Part shown: positions 1-6,158 of the stretch, in pieces
How the letters are laid out: each line of letters begins with the position of its first letter
Position numbering within the stretch: position 1 is the stretch's first letter
Source: Bacteroidota bacterium
GTDB taxonomy: Bacteria; Bacteroidota; Bacteroidia; Cytophagales; Cyclobacteriaceae
NCBI GenBank assembly: GCA_027297025.1
Contig: JAPUIM010000128.1
Span: 1-7,526 of the forward strand
Direction: 5' to 3'
Length of the DNA stretch: 7,526 bases
Position numbers and translations under genes: made by a program
Notes under the pieces: generated by a model
What the model saw: the letters and a program-made list of their open reading frames with translations, nothing else
Databases searched by the model: none
Told to the model about the DNA's origin: nothing

Positions 1-1
1 T

Positions 2-604
2 GAAGTTGGTGCCGCTCAGGAGATAAATAAATTGTTTTTTGAAGTGCTAGTTGCCCCCAACTATCAAGAGGAGGCGTTGGAAATATTAAAGGGTAAAAAG
101 AAAAGAATATTGCTCCGGCAAAAAGGTAGGATGAAGGGGAAAAAACAGTTTAAAAGTCTGCTCAATGGGGTTATTGAACAGGATAGGGATTCAAAAACAG
201 ATGAGGAAAGCGACTTCAAAATTGTAACCAGCAAGGGTCCCACAAAAGATCAAAAACAGGCCATGTTATTTGCCAGTAAGATTGCCAAACATACCAAATC
301 AAACACCATCGTGCTGGCTAAACAAGATCAAATGATCGCCAATGGGGTAGGCCAAACCTCCCGGGTAGATGCTCTGAAACAATCCATTGAAAAGGCTAAA
401 GCTTTCGGATTTGATCTCAATGAAGTGATAATGGCTTCCGATGCTTTTTTCCCTTTCCCCGATTGTGTGGAGATCGCCAATAAGGAAGGTATTAAAGCGG
501 TGATTCAACCTGGTGGCTCAATCCGCGATCAGGAGTCCATCGATTTTTGTAATAAACATGGAATGGCAATGGCCACCACCGGTTTTCGCCATTTTAAACA
601 CTAA
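2..604 (+). CDS. purH: PurH, bifunctional AICAR formyltransferase / IMP cyclohydrolase (3' part, 5' truncated by window edge)
   Basis: The last 200 codons of a purH gene; the reading frame is open to the window edge (first full codon at base 2), so roughly the first 300 residues are missing. The full enzyme does the last two steps of purine synthesis in the cytoplasm: it formylates AICAR using 10-formyl-tetrahydrofolate and closes the ring to IMP. What is visible is the C-terminal AICAR transformylase half. Recognisable family blocks, numbered in the visible part, are SLLNGVIEQDRD (about 52-63), KHTKSNTIVLAK (86-97), GVGQTSRVDALK (105-116), MASDAFFPFPDCVE (134-147), QPGGSIRD (159-166) and the terminal TTGFRHFKH (192-200). 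The C-terminus matches the usual PurH end, so the 3' end is intact. The N-terminal IMP cyclohydrolase (MGS-like) domain cannot be checked here. An internal TTG at 32 is not the start, since homology continues upstream of it. It lies 87 bp upstream of mreB on the same strand. Confidence 0.96.
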   Translation, partial: EVGAAQEINKLFFEVLVAPNYQEEALEILKGKKKRILLRQKGRMKGKKQFKSLLNGVIEQDRDSKTDEESDFKIVTSKGPTKDQKQAMLFASKIAKHTKSNTIVLAKQDQMIANGVGQTSRVDALKQSIEKAKAFGFDLNEVIMASDAFFPFPDCVEIANKEGIKAVIQPGGSIRDQESIDFCNKHGMAMATTGFRHFKH

Positions 605-623
605 AGAAAGTGCATATTAAAAG

Positions 624-631
624 TATATTTG
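624..631 (+). promoter_or_regulatory. Possible Bacteroidota -7 promoter element upstream of mreB
   Basis: TATATTTG matches the Bacteroidota -7 consensus TAnnTTTG exactly and sits 60 bp before the mreB start in the only sizeable gap before the mre cluster. No TTG or TTTG is found at the expected 17-23 bp upstream (that stretch covers the end of purH), so the -33 half is missing or poor. A second, imperfect copy, TATATTTT, lies at 657-664. In AT-rich DNA an isolated match of this kind is weak evidence; read-through from purH is an alternative way to transcribe mreB. Confidence 0.35.
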
Positions 632-633
632 AA

Positions 634-643
634 ACAAATTTGT
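634..643. promoter_or_regulatory. Perfect 10-bp palindrome ACAAATTTGT in the mreB leader
   Basis: A perfect inverted repeat with no central loop, starting three bases downstream of the candidate -7 element, about where transcription would begin. Its position would suit an operator. It is short and AT-rich, so chance is a real possibility, and I do not recognise it as the site of a known regulator. Confidence 0.2.
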
Positions 644-691
644 AACTTTCAGAGTCTATATTTTTCAGTGCCTGATTTGTGAGATTGAAGC

Positions 692-1720
692 ATGGGTTTA
701 TTTGATTTTTTTACGAGCGATATTGCCATAGATTTAGGGACTGCCAACACTTTGATTATCAGCAAAGACAAGATTGTAGTTGATGAGCCATCTATTATTG
801 CTATTGACAAAAATACCAATAAGATACTCGCCATTGGCAGGACGGCCATGCAAATGCATGAAAAAACTCACGACAATATTAAGACCATTCGCCCTTTGAA
901 AGATGGCGTAATCGCCGATTTTCACGCAGCAGAGCATATGATCAGGGGGATGATCAAAATGATCGATGAGCATAAAAGGAGTTTTTTTCCCCCCTCTCAT
1001 CGCATGCTTATTTGCATACCTTCGGGAATAACCGAAGTGGAAAAACGAGCCGTACGGGACTCCGCCGAGCATGCTGGAGCTAAAGAAGTGTATATGATTC
1101 ATGAACCTTTGGCTGCTGCTATTGGAATTGGAGTGGATATAGAACAGCCAGTGGGTTCCATGGTGGTAGATATTGGTGGCGGAACCACCGAAATCGCGGT
1201 GATTGCTCTTTCCGGCATAGTATGCAATCAGTCCATCCGAGTAGCCGGCGATACTTTCAACAAGGATATTTTGGATTATATGAGAAGACAGCATAATCTT
1301 CTTATTGGTGAGCGTTCGGCGGAAAAAGTAAAGCTCCAGGTTGGGTCGGCTCTTACCGAATTGGATGATGGGCCCGAAGATTATGAAATAAGGGGCCGAG
1401 ATCTAATGACAGGGATTCCTAAAGTAATTAAAATATCCTATTCGGAGATAGCCTTCGCTATCGACAAATCGGTATCAAAAGTAGAAGAAGCTGTTCTTAA
1501 AACCTTAGAAATATCCCCCCCTGAGTTATCCGCTGATATCTATGATAGTGGCATTCATCTCACCGGAGGAGGTGCATTATTAAGAGGTTTAGATAAAAGA
1601 CTGGCTTTAAAAACCAAATTGCCCATTCATGTGGCTGATGACCCCCTGAGGGCAGTTGTTCGTGGAACCGGATTGGCCTTGAAGAATATCAAAACCTATA
1701 AAGCCATCCTTATGAATTGA
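692..1720 (+). CDS. mreB: MreB, actin-like rod-shape determining protein
   Basis: Cytoplasmic actin homologue that forms short membrane-bound filaments and directs the elongation complex around the cell. Length (342 aa) is normal for MreB. The N-terminus MGLFDFF is a short hydrophobic membrane-contact stretch. The actin-fold nucleotide site is complete: phosphate-1 loop DLGTANT (14-20), catalytic glutamate region HEP (137-139, Glu138), phosphate-2 loop DIGGGTTE (160-167) and adenosine loop LTGGGALLRGL (290-300). Family blocks such as AMQMHEKTHDNIKTIRPLKDG (52-72) also match. The ATG at 692 fits the usual N-terminus, although no clear Shine-Dalgarno precedes it, which is common in Bacteroidota. 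It is the first gene of the mreBCD-mrdA-rodA cluster, 87 bp after purH and 8 bp before mreC. One oddity is a T7C6 homopolymer pair at 982-994 encoding FFPP. Confidence 0.98.
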   Translation: MGLFDFFTSDIAIDLGTANTLIISKDKIVVDEPSIIAIDKNTNKILAIGRTAMQMHEKTHDNIKTIRPLKDGVIADFHAAEHMIRGMIKMIDEHKRSFFPPSHRMLICIPSGITEVEKRAVRDSAEHAGAKEVYMIHEPLAAAIGIGVDIEQPVGSMVVDIGGGTTEIAVIALSGIVCNQSIRVAGDTFNKDILDYMRRQHNLLIGERSAEKVKLQVGSALTELDDGPEDYEIRGRDLMTGIPKVIKISYSEIAFAIDKSVSKVEEAVLKTLEISPPELSADIYDSGIHLTGGGALLRGLDKRLALKTKLPIHVADDPLRAVVRGTGLALKNIKTYKAILMN

Positions 1721-1728
1721 GCTGCTAA

Positions 1729-2553
1729 ATGCAACGACTATTTCAGATACTACTAAAATACCGCGCCTTTATTATATTTGTTCTATTAGAATTCTTGAGT
1801 GGATGGTTGATCATCCAAAATAACCAATACCAAAGTGCAGCTTTTTTTAATTCTTCCAATGCATTGGCCGGAAATATCATAAATGCCACCAACTATTTAT
1901 CCGAATACTTATCCCTTAGAAAAGTCAATCAGGAGCTTTCGCAGGAAAATGCGATCTTGCGAAATCAGTTACTCCGAAATCCCAGTGTGACCACTGGGTC
2001 AACTTCAATTGATTCCACGTTATCCACAGAATTTGAATATATCCCAGCCAAGGTTATCAATAATTCTACCAGGCGGTTTAAAAATTATCTCACTCTAAAC
2101 AAAGGCAGTAATGATGGGGTAGAACCGGGAATGGGAGTGATAGGTATACATGGCATTGTGGGTGTGGTGAAGTCTTCCTCAAACCATTTTGCTACCATTA
2201 TTTCACTACTTCATGGAAATATGTTAGTCTCTTCCAAAATAGAAAGCTCCAATACCCTTTGCACTACCAAGTGGGACGGGGTAAATCCACTTCGGGCCAA
2301 TCTACTTTATGTCCCTCGACATATTGAGTTAAACATTGGTGATACCGTAAGTACATCGGGATATAATGCCATTTTCCCTGAAAAAATATTAATAGGGACC
2401 ATAAGTCAGGTAAAACTTCCTGAAGATGCTACTTTCTATGACATAAGGATTAGTCTGTCAACAGAATTTCATGGCCTTTCCTATGTATATGTTTTACAGA
2501 ATAATCTTAAAGCTGAAAAAATTTCATTAGAGGTTAATTCAATCACTGAATAA
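1729..2553 (+). CDS. mreC: MreC, rod-shape determining periplasmic scaffold
   Basis: Bitopic inner-membrane protein whose periplasmic part binds PBP2 and, in characterised systems, switches on the RodA-PBP2 synthase. The 274-residue product has the standard plan: a short cytoplasmic tail, one transmembrane helix (about 13-30), a helical coiled-coil segment rich in heptad leucines (about 57-84, including LRKVNQELSQENAILRNQL), a Ser/Thr-rich linker (86-100) and the beta domain. The most typical beta-domain blocks are LNKGSNDGVEPGMGVIG (123-139) with HGIVGVV (141-147), and GDTVSTSGYNAIFPEKILIG (204-223). The start at 1729 lies 8 bp after the mreB stop with no Shine-Dalgarno, suggesting translational coupling to mreB. 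Its stop overlaps the mreD start by one base (TAATG). Length and domain order are normal; nothing appears broken. Confidence 0.96.
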   Translation: MQRLFQILLKYRAFIIFVLLEFLSGWLIIQNNQYQSAAFFNSSNALAGNIINATNYLSEYLSLRKVNQELSQENAILRNQLLRNPSVTTGSTSIDSTLSTEFEYIPAKVINNSTRRFKNYLTLNKGSNDGVEPGMGVIGIHGIVGVVKSSSNHFATIISLLHGNMLVSSKIESSNTLCTTKWDGVNPLRANLLYVPRHIELNIGDTVSTSGYNAIFPEKILIGTISQVKLPEDATFYDIRISLSTEFHGLSYVYVLQNNLKAEKISLEVNSITE

Positions 2554-3077
2554 TGGTAAGAGGAAGTTTGTTAAACCAAACATTAAACTTTTTATTCTAC
2601 ATTCTTGTCCAAATAATATTGGTGAAAAATTTGGTTTTGTTTGATACCGCTTTTTGTTTTATTTATGTTGCATTCTTATTGCTATTGCCCTTAGAAACTG
2701 GCATTCTGATAATTTTGTTATTAGGATTTATCACCGGATTTTTGGTTGATGTTTTTTACAACAGCTTGGGAATCCACACTGCAGCTTGTGTTTTATTGGC
2801 ATATCTAAGGACTCATTGGATTCGCTTATTAACACCTACAGGAGGTTACGAGGTCGGAGCCAAGATCTCCTTAAATTCAATGGGATTACGATGGTTTAGT
2901 TCTTACTGTTTGGTATTGATCTTTATTCACCATATTGCCCTGTTTTTTCTTGAACTCGGTGGATTTGGGCTATTCTATTTCACCCTTTTCAAGATCATCA
3001 CTAGTACCTTTTTGACCTTTATGGTGATTGTGATTGTTCAATATTTATCCGGAAGTATTTATTCCAGAAGGGTGTAA
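2553..3077 (+). CDS. mreD: MreD, rod-shape determining integral membrane protein
   Basis: Small inner-membrane partner of MreC in the elongation complex; in well-studied bacteria it tunes the MreC-PBP2 interaction, its exact job being less clear. The 174 residues are mostly hydrophobic, with likely membrane segments near 11-30, 34-48, 49-67, 72-86, 115-134 and 139-166. The block GFITGFLVDVFYNSLGIHTAA (58-78) is the conserved MreD core, and PTGGYEVGAKISLNSMGLRW (95-114) followed by a membrane segment with paired His (126-127) resembles Bacteroidota MreD. Sequence identity in MreD is always low, so position counts: it starts on the last base of the mreC stop (TAATG) and ends 2 bp before mrdA. 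The start is fixed by this coupling rather than by a ribosome binding site; the nearest purine run (AGAGG, 2529-2533) is too distant. Confidence 0.93.
   Translation: MVRGSLLNQTLNFLFYILVQIILVKNLVLFDTAFCFIYVAFLLLLPLETGILIILLLGFITGFLVDVFYNSLGIHTAACVLLAYLRTHWIRLLTPTGGYEVGAKISLNSMGLRWFSSYCLVLIFIHHIALFFLELGGFGLFYFTLFKIITSTFLTFMVIVIVQYLSGSIYSRRV
3066..3074 (+). promoter_or_regulatory. Shine-Dalgarno-like site for mrdA
   Basis: The stretch AGAAGGGTG lies inside the last codons of mreD, with seven bases between GAAGGG and the mrdA ATG. This is good spacing and supports the ATG at 3080. It stands out because most genes here have no recognisable Shine-Dalgarno sequence. Confidence 0.5.
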
Positions 3078-3079
3078 AT

Positions 3080-4888
3080 ATGAATGAACATAAAAAATAT
3101 ATTGTCCAGGGAGTATTTGTTTTGGTAGGTCTGGTTTTCCTTACCAAGTTGTTTTTTATACAAATTGTGAATAGCGATTACAAGCAAGCAGCGGACGATA
3201 ACATTATACAGAAAATCATCGATTATCCCTATCGTGGTGTAATAAGTGACCGAAATGGAGAATTACTGGTACACAATAGCCCCATTTATGATCTGCAGGT
3301 GGTACCTCGCGAAGTAAGTCTAAATGACACGCTGGCCTTTTATAAGATATTCCATATCACACAAAAGGAGTTTGAACAAAAAATGAAGGCTGCAGCAAGT
3401 TATTCATGGGTTAAACCCTCCATATTTATTAAACAAATTCCTTTGGAGGAATTTGCATCTATCCAGGACCATTTGGTCAATTATTCTGGGTTTTATATCA
3501 CCGCTCGTACTACCAGGGCCTACTCCAAACCCATTTTGGCCAACGCTTTGGGATATATTGGTGAAATTGATAAAAAAGGTCTGAACCTGGACACTACCAA
3601 CTACTATAGTCAAGGGGATTATATCGGGATCAGTGGCCTGGAAGCCATGTATGAAGATTGGTTGAGAGGAAAACGAGGAGAAAAAATAAAAATGGTCAAT
3701 GCCAAAGGGATCGAACAAGGATCTTTTAAAGATGGTAAGCTTGATAAAAAGGCAGTGCCTGGAGTTAACCTGGGATCCACTATCGATTCGGACCTACAAG
3801 TTTATGCAGAAAAGCTGCTGGAGAATAAAGTGGGGAGCGTGGTAGCCATCGAACCGAGTACTGGTGAGATTCTGGTGATGACTTCTGCCCCAAGCTATGA
3901 TCCAAATTTACTCTCTGGCAGAAACTTTGGCTCCAACTTTAACAAATTGCAGAAAGATACCTTATATCCCTTGTTCAATCGACCGATCATGGCTGATGTG
4001 TATCCTCCGGGATCTATTTTCAAACTGATCCAAACCCTAATAGGTCTTCAAGAAAATGTTATTTACGCCGAAACAGATTTTGAATGTAATAAGAACCTCA
4101 TCGGATGTCATAACCATGGCCCCAATGAAAATCTACTCGGTGCAATCAGGCATTCCTGCAACCCCTACTTTTACAAGGTTTTTCGACGAATTATTAACCA
4201 AAACAAACATGAAAATACCTATAAGGATTCTCAAATAGGTTTGGAAGTCTGGAGAGAACACTTACTGAGTTTTGGAATGGGCAAACCCTTGGGAATTGAT
4301 CTGCCAAATGAAAAACCTGGAATAATACCCACCACGGCATACTATGACAAACTGTATGGCAAAGGTCGGTGGAAATTTTCCAACATCTATTCCTTGGCCA
4401 TTGGACAGGGAGAACTGGGATTTTCCCCTCTACAAATAGCCAATTTTACCACAATTATTGCCAATAGAGGTTATTATATAAAACCCCATTTGATAAAGGC
4501 AATCGGTGATACTAATGAACCTTTACCCCAGTTCAACGAAAAACATTTCACCACAATTGACCGGAAACATTTCGATTTGGTGGTAGATGCTATGGAAAAA
4601 GTAGTAGAATCAGGTACCGGCCAATATCGTGCTAAGCTCAAAGATATTAAAGTGTGTGGAAAAACGGGGACCGTAGAAAACCCTCATGGAGAGGACCATT
4701 CGGTATTCATAGCCTTTGCACCCAAAGACAATCCACAAATAGCGCTTTCCGTATATGTGGAAAATGCTGGACAAGGCGCAAGAGCGGCTGCGGCCATTTC
4801 GGGTCTTCTGATTGAAAAATACTTGAAAGGTGACCAGGCAGAATTGTATTTTGAAGATTATGTAATGACAGGAGAATTCCTTTATTGA
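3080..4888 (+). CDS. mrdA: Penicillin-binding protein 2 (MrdA), class B peptidoglycan transpeptidase
   Basis: Inner-membrane D,D-transpeptidase of the elongation complex; it crosslinks strands made by its partner RodA and is a beta-lactam target. The 602-residue product has one N-terminal membrane anchor (about 8-30), then the non-catalytic pedestal domain starting at YRGVISDRNGELL (51-63) and including ANALGYIGEI (154-163) and the GISGLEAMYEDWLRGKRG block (183-200). The transpeptidase domain begins near GSVVAIEPSTGEILVMTSAPSYDPN (252-276). Its three motifs are complete: SIFK with nucleophile Ser312 and Lys315 (in YPPGSIFK), SCN (359-361), and KTGT (528-531). GQGELGFSPLQIANF (442-456) is another family block. 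A Cys/His cluster (Cys335, Cys343, His344, His346) precedes SCN. The ATG has a Shine-Dalgarno-like site; the gene starts 2 bp after mreD and its stop overlaps the rodA start by 4 bp. Length is at the lower end of the usual range but no domain is missing. Confidence 0.97.
   Translation: MNEHKKYIVQGVFVLVGLVFLTKLFFIQIVNSDYKQAADDNIIQKIIDYPYRGVISDRNGELLVHNSPIYDLQVVPREVSLNDTLAFYKIFHITQKEFEQKMKAAASYSWVKPSIFIKQIPLEEFASIQDHLVNYSGFYITARTTRAYSKPILANALGYIGEIDKKGLNLDTTNYYSQGDYIGISGLEAMYEDWLRGKRGEKIKMVNAKGIEQGSFKDGKLDKKAVPGVNLGSTIDSDLQVYAEKLLENKVGSVVAIEPSTGEILVMTSAPSYDPNLLSGRNFGSNFNKLQKDTLYPLFNRPIMADVYPPGSIFKLIQTLIGLQENVIYAETDFECNKNLIGCHNHGPNENLLGAIRHSCNPYFYKVFRRIINQNKHENTYKDSQIGLEVWREHLLSFGMGKPLGIDLPNEKPGIIPTTAYYDKLYGKGRWKFSNIYSLAIGQGELGFSPLQIANFTTIIANRGYYIKPHLIKAIGDTNEPLPQFNEKHFTTIDRKHFDLVVDAMEKVVESGTGQYRAKLKDIKVCGKTGTVENPHGEDHSVFIAFAPKDNPQIALSVYVENAGQGARAAAAISGLLIEKYLKGDQAELYFEDYVMTGEFLY
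4870..4875 (+). promoter_or_regulatory. Shine-Dalgarno site AGGAGA deciding the TTG start of rodA
   Basis: AGGAGA lies in the final codons of mrdA, nine bases before the TTG at 4885. It is the strongest ribosome binding site in the window and supports TTG as the rodA start, since the frame contains no ATG until residue 22, which is already inside the first membrane helix. Confidence 0.6.
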
Positions 4889-6153
4889 AACGCCCAGATT
4901 CCATATTAGCCAATATTGATTGGCTCACCATTTTGGTGTTTTTCCTAATGGTGATGCTGGGGTGGATTAATCTTTACGCCGCGGTTTTTGATGAGAAATC
5001 GCAACAGAATATGTTTGATCTTTCCCAGAATTCCGGTAAGCAATTATTATACATCATATCGACCATATTCTTGATTATCATCATCGTGTCGGTTGATTTT
5101 AAATTTTATAACTCTTTTGCCTACATCATTTACGGTTTTATTATTGTACTCCTGATATCCGTCCTGCTGTTTGGGAAAGAAGTTGCGGGGGCCAAATCCT
5201 GGTTTGACCTAGGCCTTTTTCAATTCCAGCCCTCTGAATTTTCAAAGTTCGCCACTGCCTTAGTCGTTGCTAAATACTTAGACAACCCCAGCGTGAAACT
5301 AACCAAAATAAAAAATCTGTTTGTATTAGTGCTGCTGGTAGGTTTGCCCATGGGCTTGATACTACTTCAACCGGATACCGGAACAGCGTTGGTATTTATG
5401 GGTTTTATTATCGTATTCTACCGCGAAGGCCTGTCTTCATTGTTTATTATTCTTGGATTGGCCGGCGTGGCCATTTTTATCATGACTTTGTTAATACCCC
5501 AAGTATATTTATTTGTAGGCATTGTCATATTGGGGGCATTAATAATTGGTTTTGGGGCTCGCAATATTAAGCGGATCGCTATTACCTTAGTGGCTATGGG
5601 AGTCATTGCCGGGACCATAAAAAGTGTTGACTTTGTTATCAATGATGTACTAAAACCGCACCAGCAAAATCGAATTAAAGTTTTATTTAATCCTGATATA
5701 GATCCCTTAGGGGCAGGATGGAATGTTACGCAGTCTAAAATTGCCATTGGCTCAGGCGGCTTAGCTGGCAAAGGGTTTTTGGCAGGTACTCAAACAAAAT
5801 TCGACTTTGTGCCCGAGCAAAGCACAGATTTTATTTTTTGTACCATAGGAGAAGAACATGGATGGATGGGGAGCCTGTTGCTGATTTCCTTATTCACAAT
5901 ATTATTAATAAGAGTAATTAATATCGCAGAAAGGCAAAAATCCAGATTTACCCGTGTATATGGCTATTCTGTGGCATCAATTATTTTTATCCATTTTATG
6001 GTAAATATTGGTATGACCATTGGTCTTTTCCCGGTAATTGGAATTCCTTTGCCTTTCTTTAGCTATGGAGGTTCATCGCTGTGGGCCTTTACTGTTCTTT
6101 TATTTATCCTATTAAAATTAGACGCCCACAGGATGCAGATATTGGTTTGGTGA
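4885..6153 (+). CDS. rodA: RodA, SEDS-family peptidoglycan glycosyltransferase
   Basis: Polytopic inner-membrane enzyme that polymerises lipid II into glycan strands during elongation, together with PBP2. SEDS signatures are clear: GAKSWFDLGLFQFQPSEFSK (102-121, with conserved Trp106 and PSE 116-118), QPDTGTALV (162-170), the extracellular block DPLGAGWNVTQSKIAIGSGGLAGKG (273-297), PEQSTDFIF (310-318) whose Asp315 corresponds to the essential aspartate of characterised RodA proteins, and FPVIGIPLPFFSYGGSS (382-398). About eleven hydrophobic segments are visible: near 13-34, 53-70, 77-96, 143-161, 165-179, 183-203, 206-224, 229-247, 328-345, 358-381 and 397-411. The start is TTG, chosen because it overlaps the mrdA stop (TTGA), follows AGGAGA at good spacing, and gives the usual N-terminus before IDWL. 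At 422 residues it is about 50 longer than the E. coli protein; the extra length is two hydrophobic segments around 204-247. It is the last gene of the cluster. Confidence 0.97.
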   Translation: MKRPDSILANIDWLTILVFFLMVMLGWINLYAAVFDEKSQQNMFDLSQNSGKQLLYIISTIFLIIIIVSVDFKFYNSFAYIIYGFIIVLLISVLLFGKEVAGAKSWFDLGLFQFQPSEFSKFATALVVAKYLDNPSVKLTKIKNLFVLVLLVGLPMGLILLQPDTGTALVFMGFIIVFYREGLSSLFIILGLAGVAIFIMTLLIPQVYLFVGIVILGALIIGFGARNIKRIAITLVAMGVIAGTIKSVDFVINDVLKPHQQNRIKVLFNPDIDPLGAGWNVTQSKIAIGSGGLAGKGFLAGTQTKFDFVPEQSTDFIFCTIGEEHGWMGSLLLISLFTILLIRVINIAERQKSRFTRVYGYSVASIIFIHFMVNIGMTIGLFPVIGIPLPFFSYGGSSLWAFTVLLFILLKLDAHRMQILVW

Positions 6154-6158
6154 GAGGA

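Noticed and set aside
32..34. TTG as a start codon of a separate 190-residue protein
   Set aside because: The frame and the PurH similarity (EVGAAQEINK) continue upstream to the window edge, so this is an internal codon of truncated purH.
665..675. TCAG-TGC-CTGA as a terminator hairpin after purH
   Set aside because: A four-pair stem with a three-base loop and no following T run is too weak for a rho-independent terminator.
734..1294. 186-codon open frame on the minus strand inside mreB
   Set aside because: It lies wholly under a complete mreB with all its motifs; the translation is low-quality (many His, Ser, Asn) with no recognisable family.
3404..3718. 104-codon minus-strand open frame inside mrdA
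   Set aside because: Shadow of the PBP2 pedestal coding region; no start context or family resemblance.
4056..4238. 60-codon plus-strand frame inside mrdA
   Set aside because: Alternative frame through the PBP2 transpeptidase domain, with no separate ribosome site or known family.
5418..5771. 117-codon minus-strand open frame inside rodA
   Set aside because: Antisense of membrane-helix coding sequence; the Pro/Ile/Thr-rich product is a by-product of hydrophobic codons on the other strand.
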